A stretch of DNA of 64,000 nt from an uncultured Eubacteriales bacterium (GCA_949296115.1 CASFNR010000016.1:1-64000); one strand, 5' to 3'. Shown: positions 1-8,368, counted from the stretch's first letter. Program-made: numbers and translations. The notes: generated from the letters alone by a model not told the origin.

Positions 1-103
1 AACCTGCTACTACTCTATCACTGGAGGTTCTTTTTTTCTACGCATAAGTATAACTTTTTCCGCCTCACCCGCATAGCGGGTGGTAGTCTTTCTACGAAAG
101 CAG

Positions 104-140
104 CAAGCGCCAAGGAAAGTCCTCGGCGCTTGTTTCATGA
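104..140. terminator. Possible terminator hairpin
   Basis: CAAGCGCC at 104-111 pairs with GGCGCTTG at 125-132, with three further pairs inside after one mismatch. The plus-strand tail is only moderately T-rich (TTTCAT). The direction is uncertain because the gene it would serve is outside the window. Confidence 0.35.
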
Positions 141-231
141 TATGCTGAATCCTTCTTTCCAAAAAAATGAAAATGACGCCAAATGAACCCCAAGCAAAAC
201 TGATAGCCTTTCAGAGTGCCCTGAAAAGTTA

Positions 232-270
232 GAAAACCCGCCGTTTTCACAGTGAAAACGGCGGGTTTTC
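232..270 (-). terminator. Terminator of the tRNA-Thr gene
   Basis: A perfect 19-bp inverted repeat with a single-base loop lies directly after the 3' end of the tRNA gene (minus strand). Its outer arms are GAAAACCC/GGGTTTTC. The minus-strand sequence after it is T-rich (TAACTTTTC), which fits an intrinsic terminator. Confidence 0.8.
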
Positions 271-346
271 TGGAGCTAGTGACCTGACTCGAACAGGCGA
301 CCTTCTCATTACGAGTGAGATGCACTACCGACTGTGCTACACTAGC
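271..346 (-). tRNA. tRNA-Thr (anticodon CGT)
   Basis: The minus strand folds as a 76-nt tRNA with acceptor arm GCTAGTG/CACTAGC, a D arm, an anticodon stem TCTCA/TGAGA around loop CTCGTAA, and a T arm with GTTCGAGTC. The anticodon is CGT, which reads ACG threonine codons. The 3' CCA is encoded. A consensus promoter lies just upstream at 364-392 and a hairpin terminator follows, so the gene is a single-gene unit. Confidence 0.95.
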
Positions 347-363
347 ATTGCTTTCGCCCAGTT

Positions 364-392
364 ATTATAGCGAAAGGCGTGGCAAAAGTCAA
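364..392 (-). promoter_or_regulatory. Sigma-A promoter of tRNA-Thr
   Basis: On the minus strand TTGACT (387-392) and TATAAT (364-369) are separated by 17 bp. The start would fall a few bases before the tRNA 5' end. Confidence 0.8.
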
Positions 393-399
393 GGGATTT

Positions 400-966
400 T
401 TATACATTTGCTTGAACTTCCTGGATTTTTTCCCGGATTGCCAGCAAGTCGTCAAAGGTTTCCGGCCGTTTGCTTACATCCCGCAGCAAGGCAGAGGGGT
501 GGTAAATTGCCGTCATCCATACGCCGTTCTTCTGCACCCACTGTCCGTGCTGTCGGGTAATCCGGTAGTCCGGGTCGATAAGCCGTTTGGCCGCAATCCT
601 GCCCAGACAAATCAGAATCCTAGGCCGTACCAAAGCGGTTTGGCGGCGCAGGTAGTCAATGCAGGCATCCTGCTCTGTCTCCAATGGGTCCCGGTTCCGG
701 GGCGGCCTGCATTTGACAATATTGGCAATGTAGCAGTTGCGCTCCCGGCTCAGGTCGATGATGGAGAGCATATCATCTAGAAGCTTTCCGGCGGGTCCCA
801 CAAAGGGAATTCCGGACAGGTCCTCCTGCTCCCCGGGTCCCTCCCCCACCAGCATCACGTCCGCATCTTCTCTGCCGACTCCGAACACCACATGATGCCG
901 GGTCTCGCACAGGCCGCAGCGGGTGCAGCATGCGCAATCCTGCTTTAGTTCCTCCCAGGTCTGCAT
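400..966 (-). CDS. Uracil-DNA glycosylase, family 4 (Fe-S type)
   Basis: This 188-residue protein should remove uracil from DNA in base excision repair. The N-terminal half carries GEGPGEQED (about residues 41-49), the family 4/5 active-site motif, and a late HPS motif sits near residue 156. Four cysteines in the family 4 pattern (C14, C17, C86, C102) would bind a 4Fe-4S cluster. The length is usual for the family. Its ATG overlaps the stop codon of the upstream carboxypeptidase-like gene (ATGA), so the two are translationally coupled, although no functional link is obvious. Confidence 0.93.
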   Translation of the reverse strand: MQTWEELKQDCACCTRCGLCETRHHVVFGVGREDADVMLVGEGPGEQEDLSGIPFVGPAGKLLDDMLSIIDLSRERNCYIANIVKCRPPRNRDPLETEQDACIDYLRRQTALVRPRILICLGRIAAKRLIDPDYRITRQHGQWVQKNGVWMTAIYHPSALLRDVSKRPETFDDLLAIREKIQEVQANV

Positions 967-2483
967 CAGCGAATCCTCCGCCGGTTGGCTCTGCGGCGGC
1001 GCCGCTGGGCACGAATCCTGGAACGCATATAGGCGTTAAAAGCCAGATAGGCTGCCGCCAGCCCCAGGACAATCACGCAGATCGTACCAATTACCGAAAG
1101 GATTCCGGAATCTCCCAGGTCGCTCCGCACCGCTGTGGAGCGGATGGTGACGCCGGTCTTTCCGGACGCTTTCACGGAACCCATCGAATAGACTTCGGCC
1201 TCGGCCAGACAGGAATTCCGGTACCAGATTTCCACGGTTCCAATCTGCTCTCCTGCTTCAATCGGCGCCTTCAGTCCGCCGTCACGCATTTTCAAGTTAA
1301 TCGTCAGGTTGTTCATCTGGGCGCTGCCGGGAACCACCGAATCCACGTTGGATTTAACCAAGGCAACTGCGCTGCATTCTCCGCCGCTGACACTGACCTG
1401 ACTCAGCGTCATCCCGTCATAGAACACCCGGTTGATCTTGTAATCGTTGAAACCCATCTTCAGAAGATTGGTCATTTCTTCCAGGTTGCCGTAAGTCACA
1501 ACAGACCATCCGTTTTCCTGATAGACACGAACGCAGCCCAAGACAACGCCGATGTAATTCATGGTTTCATCCGTGCTGGTGGCCGTAATTCCCATGCAGG
1601 CCCCCGAGCTGCTCTCATAAACCTGCACGCCGCCGGTAACCCGGGTGTCATAAAACTGCTGGATGTTGTGGTTGTCGCTCATATAGTTGTAGGTCCGCAT
1701 GGTGTCCCGGGCTTCCGATTTGTTCGTGGCAGCCATGTCGTACTCCGTGGCGCCGAAAATCTCCCGGAACGTCTCATTCTGAATGGCCTCCCGGATGATT
1801 TTCGCCATGTCCCGGGCCGTTGTCAGGGACTCGCCGCCGTCCACGCCATGAACCGTGGCGAACTCCGTTCCGGTGCAGCCAATCTGCTGGACCCACTGGT
1901 TCATCAGCGGAACGAACCCCTGGCGATTGCCCGCAATATGCTCCGCCAAAACCACCGCAGCGTCATTGGCGTTGGTCAGCAGCAGACCATACAGCAGGTC
2001 CCGGACGGTGACCTCCTCCTCGCTGGTCAGGTTCATGGTCACGCTGCTCGCCGGCAGACGGCTCTTGATGCCGCTCTGCACCACGACTTTATCGTCCAGC
2101 TCGCAGTATTGAAGCGCCACAATGGCGGTAATCAGTTTGGTCATACTGCCCGCCGCCAGACGCATATCCGGATTGAAGGAGTATACCACCGTATCCGTGT
2201 TCACCTCGTACAGGAAAGCGCCCTGGGCAGTATCCAGCTTCTGTTCGCTTCCGGCCAGGGGGACCATGCCGTCAATGGTCCGGCATCCGCTGTTGACGCA
2301 GACAGTTCCAAACTCCGACTCCGACGCCGCCTCCGGCACGGCTACCACGCCGCCTGTAGGCTGGACGGTGGCCTCCGTTGTGGGCTGGGTTGTGGTTTCC
2401 GTCCCGGCCGCCGGCAGGGCAAGGACCTGCACCAGAAGCAGGGTGCAGAGGGAAACCAAAAATAGACGCTTGAATTTTTTCAT
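966..2483 (-). CDS. D-alanyl-D-alanine carboxypeptidase-like protein with degenerate motifs
   Basis: The 505-residue protein has an N-terminal signal peptide, a Thr/Pro-rich linker, a peptidase S11 (DacA/PBP5-like) domain, a C-terminal beta domain, a transmembrane helix near residues 462-482 and a very Arg-rich cytoplasmic tail. The SxxK motif is intact (SMTK, S113-K116). The second motif reads NAN (171-173) instead of SxN, and the KTG box reads VTG (282-284). The family trims peptidoglycan pentapeptides outside the membrane, but loss of two catalytic positions makes normal activity doubtful. The start has GAGGA upstream, and the gene overlaps the downstream glycosylase gene. Confidence 0.85.
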   Translation of the reverse strand: MKKFKRLFLVSLCTLLLVQVLALPAAGTETTTQPTTEATVQPTGGVVAVPEAASESEFGTVCVNSGCRTIDGMVPLAGSEQKLDTAQGAFLYEVNTDTVVYSFNPDMRLAAGSMTKLITAIVALQYCELDDKVVVQSGIKSRLPASSVTMNLTSEEEVTVRDLLYGLLLTNANDAAVVLAEHIAGNRQGFVPLMNQWVQQIGCTGTEFATVHGVDGGESLTTARDMAKIIREAIQNETFREIFGATEYDMAATNKSEARDTMRTYNYMSDNHNIQQFYDTRVTGGVQVYESSSGACMGITATSTDETMNYIGVVLGCVRVYQENGWSVVTYGNLEEMTNLLKMGFNDYKINRVFYDGMTLSQVSVSGGECSAVALVKSNVDSVVPGSAQMNNLTINLKMRDGGLKAPIEAGEQIGTVEIWYRNSCLAEAEVYSMGSVKASGKTGVTIRSTAVRSDLGDSGILSVIGTICVIVLGLAAAYLAFNAYMRSRIRAQRRRRRANRRRIR

Positions 2484-2512
2484 GTTTTGTCCTCAATATC
2501 CGGTCGCCGGAC

Positions 2513-2541
2513 TTGTCCGGCTGAAAAAAATCGTGTATAAT
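2513..2541 (+). promoter_or_regulatory. Promoter of the comEA/two-component operon
   Basis: TTGTCC (2513-2518) and TATAAT (2536-2541) are spaced by 17 bp and face the comEA-like gene. The -10 element lies only 6 bp from the -10 of the oppositely directed promoter of the carboxypeptidase gene. Confidence 0.7.
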
Positions 2542-2547
2542 ACAGGC

Positions 2548-2576
2548 ATTATATCAGTTTTTTCTCTTGCCGTCAA
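2548..2576 (-). promoter_or_regulatory. Promoter of the carboxypeptidase-glycosylase operon
   Basis: On the minus strand TTGACG (2571-2576) and TATAAT (2548-2553) have a 17-bp spacer. This promoter faces the one at 2513-2541, so two polymerases could not bind at the same time. Confidence 0.72.
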
Positions 2577-2594
2577 TCCGGGAGGCCGATTCCT

Positions 2595-2981
2595 TTGAAA
2601 AAACAGCTGCCGCACCTGCTTGTCCTGCTCACGGTTTTCTTTGCAGGGCTGACCCTGGGTTTTTTCCTGGGTCGGAATACCCTCCGGGGCAGTGTCACCG
2701 TCTCTGTGCCCCCGCAAATGCTGACCGCTCCGACCACCGCCGCTGAGACAACTGCGGCGCTGCCGGAGGAAACATCCGTTTCCTTTCCCATCGACATCAA
2801 CTGCGCAGATGAGGATACGCTCCAGGCGCTGCCCGGCATCGGGCCGGTTCTGGCGGAGCGGATTGTGGCCTATCGGGAGGAGCACGGTTCCTTCTCCGCT
2901 GCCGAGGAACTGCTGAACGTGGAGGGCATCGGAGAAAAGCGGCTGGAAGCAATTCTGGATTACATCATCGTGGGAGCGTGA
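2595..2981 (+). CDS. comEA: ComEA-like helix-hairpin-helix DNA-binding membrane protein
   Basis: The 128-residue protein has one N-terminal membrane helix (about 7-26), a Thr/Pro-rich linker and a C-terminal helix-hairpin-helix pair. LPGIGPVLAERIV and VEGIGEKRLEAIL are the two GIG hairpins. ComEA proteins bind incoming double-stranded DNA outside the membrane during transformation. No other competence gene is adjacent, so the role in uptake is inferred. The start is TTG at 2595, set by GGGAGG nine bases upstream. The stop lies 6 bp before the response regulator, so it is the first gene of that operon. Confidence 0.85.
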   Translation: MKKQLPHLLVLLTVFFAGLTLGFFLGRNTLRGSVTVSVPPQMLTAPTTAAETTAALPEETSVSFPIDINCADEDTLQALPGIGPVLAERIVAYREEHGSFSAAEELLNVEGIGEKRLEAILDYIIVGA

Positions 2982-2987
2982 ACAACT

Positions 2988-3668
2988 ATGAAAATTTTGG
3001 TTGTGGATGACGAAGCCCTGCTGGTCAAGGGGATTCGGTTCAATCTGCAAAATGAGGGTTACGAGGTCATTACCGGCTCCAATGGTCTGGAGGCTGTCCA
3101 GGCCGTCCAGGAGCAGTCCCCGGATCTGGTGATTCTGGATGTTATGATGCCCAATATGGACGGATTTACCGCCTGCGGCAAGATCCGGGAATTTTCCAAT
3201 GTTCCCATCATTCTGCTCACCGCCAAGGCCGATGACATGGACAAGCTCATCGGGTTCGACCACGGGGCGGACGATTACTTGACCAAGCCCTTCAACATTC
3301 TGGAGCTGAAGGCCCGCATCCGGGCCCTGCTGCGCCGGGCAAACTCCGCAGGGAAGCAGGACGCCGGCAACACCCTGACCATCGGCACCATCACCCTGGA
3401 TCTGGACGGACGCAACGCTTACCGCAGCGGACAGCCCGCAGAACTGACAGCCAAGGAATTCGACGTGATCGAATTCCTCATGCGCAACCCCAACCGGGTT
3501 TACTCCCGGGAGGCGCTGCTGGACACCATCTGGGCCTATGAATACCGCAGCGACATCCGCACCGTGGATGTGCACATCCGCCGTCTCCGGGAGAAACTGG
3601 AGGAAAATCCGGCGGAACCGAAATACATTCTGACAAAGTGGGGCGTTGGCTATTATTTCCGGAAATGA
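2988..3668 (+). CDS. OmpR/PhoB-family response regulator
   Basis: This 226-residue protein has a receiver domain (1-118) with acidic pair D7-D8, phospho-acceptor D51 in LDVMMPNMDG and the conserved Lys in LLTAKAD, followed by a winged-helix DNA-binding domain (about 130-226). It should bind DNA when phosphorylated by the histidine kinase encoded immediately downstream. The gene overlaps the probable kinase start, as is usual for a cognate pair. The signal and regulon cannot be read from the sequence. Neighbouring carboxypeptidase-like and lipoprotein genes suggest an envelope role. Confidence 0.94.
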   Translation: MKILVVDDEALLVKGIRFNLQNEGYEVITGSNGLEAVQAVQEQSPDLVILDVMMPNMDGFTACGKIREFSNVPIILLTAKADDMDKLIGFDHGADDYLTKPFNILELKARIRALLRRANSAGKQDAGNTLTIGTITLDLDGRNAYRSGQPAELTAKEFDVIEFLMRNPNRVYSREALLDTIWAYEYRSDIRTVDVHIRRLREKLEENPAEPKYILTKWGVGYYFRK

Positions 3669-5085
3669 ACCGTCCGCGAAGCGCGGCTACAGCAAAACAC
3701 AGTTCCGCTACGGGATGACCTATGTGGTCATCACGTTTGTGGTGCTGCTCATTTTGAACATCTACTGTTCCAAAACCTGTCAGGAGCTGTTCTATGAAAG
3801 CAAGAAGGCCTCTATGGTGGAAAAATGTCTGCTGGCCTCCGATGAAATCGGCAAACTGGACGTTCTCAATCCCTCCACGGTGGCGGAGGCGGTAAGCCAG
3901 ATGGAAAGCCTGAAGGTCACCCGGCTGATTGTCACGGATCAGAGCGGCAACGCCCTGTTTGACAGCAGCGGCACAGCAACGGGCACCTATGTCCTTTTTC
4001 CGGAAATCCTCACCGCCATGGCGGGCAGCGACGTTTGCTCCTGGCAATTCAAAAACGGCACCATTGATACCCGGGCCGCCGCCCCCATCGACTACTACGG
4101 CACCGTGGTGGGCTGTGTCTATCTGACCGAATTTGACACCGTACAGGGTGGACTGATCCAGTCCATGCAGCGCACCGTCCTTCGGATCAGTCTGATGCTG
4201 GAGGTCGTGGTTGTGCTGTTTACCATTCTGTTTTCCTTTACTTTTTCCCGGCGGCTGAACCGGATCATGACCTACATGCGCAGCATCCAGGAAGGGGACT
4301 ACACCCACAAGGTCAATATGGGCGGCAACGATGAGCTGACCATCCTGGGCAATGAGTTCAACGATTTGACGGAGCGTCTGAAAAATTCCGAAGAGAAGCG
4401 AAGCCGTTTCGTTTCCGACGCCTCCCACGAGCTGAAAACACCCCTGGCCTCCATCAAACTGCTGGCCGACTCCATTTTGCAGTATGACATGGATTTGGAA
4501 ACCGTCCGGGAATTTGTGGGCGACATTGGCGATGAGGCGGAGCGGCTGAACCGGATGACCGCCAAACTGCTGAGTCTGACCCGGGCAGAAGGAGCCGCAA
4601 GCCAGGAAACCGAAATCATCTACATGGCCCCCACGGTACGACGGGTGGCCCGGATGCTGAAGCAGACCGCCCTTCAGGCCAAGGTCAGCTTTCAGCTGGA
4701 CCTGGATGCAGACAGTCCCATCCTGATTCTGGAGGATGATCTGTACCAGGTTGTGTTTAACCTGATGGAAAACGGCATCAAATACAACCAGCCCGGCGGA
4801 ATTCTCTCTGTGCGGCTGTTCCGGGAAGAGGATAACGCCGTCCTGCAGGTCAGCGATACCGGCGCAGGCATTCCCAAAGATGCCCTGGAGCACATTTTTG
4901 AACGGTTTTACCGGGTGGACAAGGCCCGCTCCCGGGCCACCGGCGGCAGCGGGCTGGGGCTCTCCATTGTGCGGACCATTGTACAGCGCAACCGGGGCGA
5001 AATCCAGGTCTACAGCGACCTGGGACAGGGCAGCACCTTTACCGTGACCTTCCCTGCCTTTGATGCGGAGGTGGATAAGCCATGA
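3646..5085 (+). CDS. Membrane sensor histidine kinase
   Basis: Two membrane helices (near residues 25-42 and 183-205) flank an extracellular sensor region. A HAMP segment follows, then the dimerisation motif SDASHELKTPLASIK with phospho-acceptor H261, and an ATPase domain with N box (LMENGIKYN), DTGAGIP and GGSGLGLS. It would autophosphorylate and pass phosphate to the adjacent regulator. The start is uncertain. TTG at 3646 overlaps the regulator gene by 23 bases, and ATG at 3715 is the first in-frame ATG but leaves almost nothing before the first helix. Its stop overlaps the lipoprotein start (ATGA). Confidence 0.93.
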   Translation: MAIISGNEPSAKRGYSKTQFRYGMTYVVITFVVLLILNIYCSKTCQELFYESKKASMVEKCLLASDEIGKLDVLNPSTVAEAVSQMESLKVTRLIVTDQSGNALFDSSGTATGTYVLFPEILTAMAGSDVCSWQFKNGTIDTRAAAPIDYYGTVVGCVYLTEFDTVQGGLIQSMQRTVLRISLMLEVVVVLFTILFSFTFSRRLNRIMTYMRSIQEGDYTHKVNMGGNDELTILGNEFNDLTERLKNSEEKRSRFVSDASHELKTPLASIKLLADSILQYDMDLETVREFVGDIGDEAERLNRMTAKLLSLTRAEGAASQETEIIYMAPTVRRVARMLKQTALQAKVSFQLDLDADSPILILEDDLYQVVFNLMENGIKYNQPGGILSVRLFREEDNAVLQVSDTGAGIPKDALEHIFERFYRVDKARSRATGGSGLGLSIVRTIVQRNRGEIQVYSDLGQGSTFTVTFPAFDAEVDKP

Positions 5086-5567
5086 GACGTATTTTCCCCC
5101 TGATTCTGGCCGTCTGCCTGCTTTTTTCCGGCTGCCAGGTAAAAACCGCCAATGAAACGGCGGAGTTTTACTACGTTCAGGCAGCCTACCAGACGGATCT
5201 GGGCAACCCCATCGCCGCCGAGTGGAAGGAAATCACCGGCCACAGCGGCGACCTGGCCTATCTGGTGCAGCTGTACCTTGTGGGGCCCTCCCAAGACACC
5301 CTCGTCAGCCCCTTCCCCCGGAGCTGCCAATTCCTTTCCGCCTCCAAAACCGATTACGGCATTCAAATCAAACTCTCCGATACAGAACTCACCATGACCG
5401 ACGCCGCCTTCACCCTGGGCTGTGCCTGCCTGACCCTGACTTTTCTGGGAATCGCACAGGTTCAGGCCGTCACCGTTATCAGTGGAAACCGGAAGGTTAC
5501 CATGGACCGCTCCACGCTCACACTATACGACAGCGGCGTCCCCGCCGCCACGGAGGAAACCCAATGA
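5082..5567 (+). CDS. GerMN-domain lipoprotein
   Basis: The 161-residue product has a lipoprotein signal peptide ending in LFSGC, with C18 as lipidation site. The remaining chain resembles a GerMN domain: a YYV strand, a VQLYLVGP helix segment and a Leu-rich TLTFLGIAQVQAVTV core. GerMN domains occur in GerM and in LpqB, next to the MtrAB two-component system, and are thought to bind cell-wall or sugar ligands. The coding region overlaps both the kinase and exonuclease III genes by four bases. A role as an accessory to the kinase is inferred from this coupling. Confidence 0.72.
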   Translation: MRRIFPLILAVCLLFSGCQVKTANETAEFYYVQAAYQTDLGNPIAAEWKEITGHSGDLAYLVQLYLVGPSQDTLVSPFPRSCQFLSASKTDYGIQIKLSDTELTMTDAAFTLGCACLTLTFLGIAQVQAVTVISGNRKVTMDRSTLTLYDSGVPAATEETQ

Positions 5568-6319
5568 AATTCATTTCTTGGAACGTAAACGGCCTGAGAG
5601 CCTGCCTCGGCAAAGGCTTTCAGGACTATTTTAACCAAGCCGACGCCGATTTTTTCTGCCTGCAGGAAACCAAGCTGCAGGCCGGACAGGTTCAGCTGGA
5701 GCTGCCCGGCTATCACCAGTTCTGGAATTACGCCCAGAAAAAGGGCTACTCCGGAACCGCTGTTTTCGCCAGACAGGAACCCTTGTCCGTGACTTACGGC
5801 GTGGGCGTGGAGGCTCTGGATACCGAAGGGCGGCTGATTACCCTGGAATATCCGGATTTTTTCCTGGTCACCTGCTATACCCCCAACGCCCAGCAAGGGC
5901 TGGCACGGATTGACCACCGGCTGCAGTGGGACGACGCCTTCCGGGCCTATCTGCAGCGGCTGGATCAGCAGAAGCCGGTGATTGCCTGCGGGGACCTGAA
6001 TGTGGCCCATCAGGAGATTGACCTGAAAAATCCCGCCTCCAACCGGGGAAACGCCGGTTTCTCCGACCAGGAGCGGGAAAGCTTCGGCAGGCTGCTGGCG
6101 GCGGGCTTTACCGATACCTTCCGCTACTGCAACCCCGACGCCACCGGCATTTACAGCTGGTGGAGCTACCGCTTCAACGCCCGGAAGAACAACGCCGGAT
6201 GGCGCATTGACTATTTCCTGGTGTCCGACCGGCTGGCTCAGAACATCACCGCCACCCCAATTGAAACCGAGATTCTTGGCTCCGACCACTGTCCGGTGGG
6301 CTTGGAGCTGGAATGGTAA
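5564..6319 (+). CDS. xth: Exodeoxyribonuclease III / AP endonuclease
   Basis: The 251-residue enzyme belongs to the EEP phosphodiesterase family and should cleave DNA at abasic sites and digest 3' ends. Visible motifs are WNVNGLRA at the N terminus, QETKLQ with the metal-binding Glu, GDLNVAHQEIDLKNP, and the terminal SDHCPVGLEL with the catalytic Asp-His. I chose the ATG at 5564 because it overlaps the lipoprotein stop (ATGA) and gives the usual family length. A strong hairpin terminator follows. Confidence 0.95.
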   Translation: MKFISWNVNGLRACLGKGFQDYFNQADADFFCLQETKLQAGQVQLELPGYHQFWNYAQKKGYSGTAVFARQEPLSVTYGVGVEALDTEGRLITLEYPDFFLVTCYTPNAQQGLARIDHRLQWDDAFRAYLQRLDQQKPVIACGDLNVAHQEIDLKNPASNRGNAGFSDQERESFGRLLAAGFTDTFRYCNPDATGIYSWWSYRFNARKNNAGWRIDYFLVSDRLAQNITATPIETEILGSDHCPVGLELEW

Positions 6320-6325
6320 ACAAAT

Positions 6326-6362
6326 CGCCGCCTGCAGTTTCTTCTGCGGGCGGCGTTCTGTT
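6326..6362. terminator. Bidirectional terminator
   Basis: CGCCGCCTGCAG (6326-6337) pairs with 6344-6355 around a six-base loop, followed by TTCTGTTTC on the plus strand. It separates the converging exonuclease III and YitT genes. Confidence 0.8.
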
Positions 6363-7244
6363 TCAGGATTTCGGATGCTCCTCATAATGCTTTCCCCGGG
6401 AGAAGCCCTTGCCCCAGACCTCCGTCACCCGGCTGACAATCATGAAGCAGTCCGGGTCGATGTCCCTGGCCAGCCGCTCAATCTTGGGCATTTCATGATT
6501 GGATACCACGCTGAGGATGATCTCCGTCTGGTTGTGCAGGTAGCCTCCCTCTCCATGGAGCAGGGTCACACCCCGGTCCACCCGGGACAGGATGGCATTG
6601 CGGATGGCGTCGGTTTTGGCGCTGACGATTTTGACCTCCGTCCGGCTGGTTCCCAGCAGAAGCACCCGGTTCAGGGCAAATGAAATCACCATCAGCAGCA
6701 GAATCCCGTAGAGCAGATCCTCCAGGGTGTGGAACAGCATCTGAGAGAGCATGATGCAGAAGTCAAAGGTCCACAGGCTCACGGAAACCGGAATCCGGAA
6801 AAAGCGCTTGAGAATCAGCGGCGGAATGTCCATGCCGCCGGTGGAGGCCCCGCCCCGCATCACGGCGCCCAGAGAGATGCCCAGGCCCAGGCCCGCAAAC
6901 AATACATTCAGCAAAGGTTCCCGGGTGATCTGCACATCCGGCAGGAAAAAATCCAGCGCTTCCAGGGCAATGGGATAAAACAGCGAGGAGAACACCGTGG
7001 TCAGTGCAAAACCGCGGCCCAAAAAGCACCATCCCAGCGCCAGCATGGCCAGGTTGAAGAAAAAAATGAACCGAGAGATGGGGATTCCGGTGAGGCTGTT
7101 TACCGTCAGGGCAATTCCAGTGGTGCCGCAGCTGATCAGCTCCGCCGGCAGCAAAAAAAGTTTCACCGTCAACGCATAAAAGAGATTTCCCCCAACCAGC
7201 AGCACCAGGGAAAGCCAGTGGTTCCGTTTTTCTTCCAACGACAT
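6363..7244 (-). CDS. YitT-family membrane protein
   Basis: The protein has five to six hydrophobic segments in the first two thirds, including the glycine-rich VMRGGASTGGMDIPPLIL typical of YitT proteins, and a soluble C-terminal DUF2179 domain (from about residue 205) with GVTLLHGEGGY. The biochemical function of the family is not established. Two in-frame ATGs exist. The one at 7256 directly abuts GAGAGG and leaves no spacing, so I prefer 7244, although the spacing there is rather long. It stands alone between two terminators. Confidence 0.87.
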   Translation of the reverse strand: MSLEEKRNHWLSLVLLVGGNLFYALTVKLFLLPAELISCGTTGIALTVNSLTGIPISRFIFFFNLAMLALGWCFLGRGFALTTVFSSLFYPIALEALDFFLPDVQITREPLLNVLFAGLGLGISLGAVMRGGASTGGMDIPPLILKRFFRIPVSVSLWTFDFCIMLSQMLFHTLEDLLYGILLLMVISFALNRVLLLGTSRTEVKIVSAKTDAIRNAILSRVDRGVTLLHGEGGYLHNQTEIILSVVSNHEMPKIERLARDIDPDCFMIVSRVTEVWGKGFSRGKHYEEHPKS

Positions 7245-7285
7245 ATCAACGCACATCCTCTCTACATTCTATACTAACAGAAAAA

Positions 7286-7315
7286 ACGTCTGTCAGAATT
7301 TTCCCTGACAGACGT
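7286..7315 (-). terminator. Terminator of the LysR gene
   Basis: A perfect 11-bp stem (ACGTCTGTCAG and its complement) with an eight-base loop is followed on the minus strand by TTTTTTC. A second inverted repeat (ACCGCCC/GGGCGGT) lies between it and the LysR stop, near 7329-7367. Confidence 0.8.
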
Positions 7316-7388
7316 GGATCAAGGCATACCGCCCAATACCCGAATAGTATATCCGGAATCGGGCGGTTCGTCAACCCTTCTTGAAAAA

Positions 7389-8309
7389 TTATTCGGCGGT
7401 TCCCTTCCGGTGCTGGGCGAGAACCCGGGCCGCAATCTGGATAAAGTCCCGGACATAGCGGGGAATGAATTCATCCTTGCGATAGCAGGCGTACAGATGG
7501 CGATGGTTTTCATAATTCTTCAGCGGGAAGAACACGCCCCGGCGCTGGCGGACATACTCGTCCATGTAAATATTGGATACCACCATGCAGGCCCCCGCCT
7601 CCACCGCCACCCGGCGGGCCACTTCCAGAGAGTCTGTCTCCAGCAGCACATGGGGGGAGAAGCCGGACCGGCGGAACAGCTTGTCCTGAATCACCCGGGA
7701 GGAGTGCCCTTTGGTCAGGTAGACAAAGCTGTCGCCCTGGGTGTCCTCCAGGGAAATCGCCGTGCCGGGAAGAAACCGCTTGGCGGTGGCGGAGTCCCGT
7801 CCCGCCAGAATCCCGATTTCTTCCTTCTCAATCAGCTCATAGGCCAGGTTGGTGCTGGTGGATTCCAGCGCCGCCAATGCCAGGTCAATGCTGCCGTTCT
7901 GAAGCAGTTCCTCCAGGGTGGCAGACCCGCTCTCCGTCAGCTCCAGGGTGACATTGGGGTACATGGGCGTGAAAATCGGCAGCACCAGGGGCATGACCTG
8001 CATGGCCCGGGTGACGCTGATGCCCAGGCGGAGCCGCCCGGCATGCTCCTGCCGGATTTCCCGGAGTTGGCTTTCCAGTTCGCTGTTTGCCGCCAGAATC
8101 CGCTCCGCAGCGTGCAGATACTTCTCTCCCGCAAAGGTCAGCCGGATGGGAGACGTGCTCCGGTCAAAGATGGGCATACCGATTTCCTGCTCCACCTGCC
8201 GCAGCATCTGACTCAGGGAGGGCTGGCTCACGAACAGCTTTTTCGCCGCGGCGGTGATGCTGCCGCACTGGGCGATGGTCTTGATATATTGGGCCTGCTT
8301 CAGGTTCAT
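7389..8309 (-). CDS. LysR-family transcriptional regulator, probable citrate lyase regulator
   Basis: The 306-residue protein has an N-terminal winged HTH (about 1-60, with AAAKKLFVSQPSLSQMLRQVE) and a periplasmic-binding-like effector domain (about 90-295). It is transcribed away from the citrate lyase genes, with about 210 bp between the two starts, the usual arrangement for a LysR regulator and its target. The inducer is unknown, and citrate is a reasonable guess. The start has GGAGGGGAG upstream, and a TTGACA-16-TATCAT promoter lies at 8369-8396. Confidence 0.9.
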   Translation of the reverse strand: MNLKQAQYIKTIAQCGSITAAAKKLFVSQPSLSQMLRQVEQEIGMPIFDRSTSPIRLTFAGEKYLHAAERILAANSELESQLREIRQEHAGRLRLGISVTRAMQVMPLVLPIFTPMYPNVTLELTESGSATLEELLQNGSIDLALAALESTSTNLAYELIEKEEIGILAGRDSATAKRFLPGTAISLEDTQGDSFVYLTKGHSSRVIQDKLFRRSGFSPHVLLETDSLEVARRVAVEAGACMVVSNIYMDEYVRQRRGVFFPLKNYENHRHLYACYRKDEFIPRYVRDFIQIAARVLAQHRKGTAE

Positions 8310-8368
8310 AAATTCTCCCCTCCAAATTGGCTGATCTCTACAAAATACATTATTGCATCCCTATTTAT

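Larger units (their letters stand above)
1..270. other. Non-coding window edge with hairpins
   Basis: I find no convincing gene here. The stretch holds a short GC hairpin near 67-82, a longer imperfect hairpin at 104-132, and the strong tRNA terminator at 232-270. It probably contains the 3' end of whatever lies to the left of the window, but nothing coding can be supported. Confidence 0.5.
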
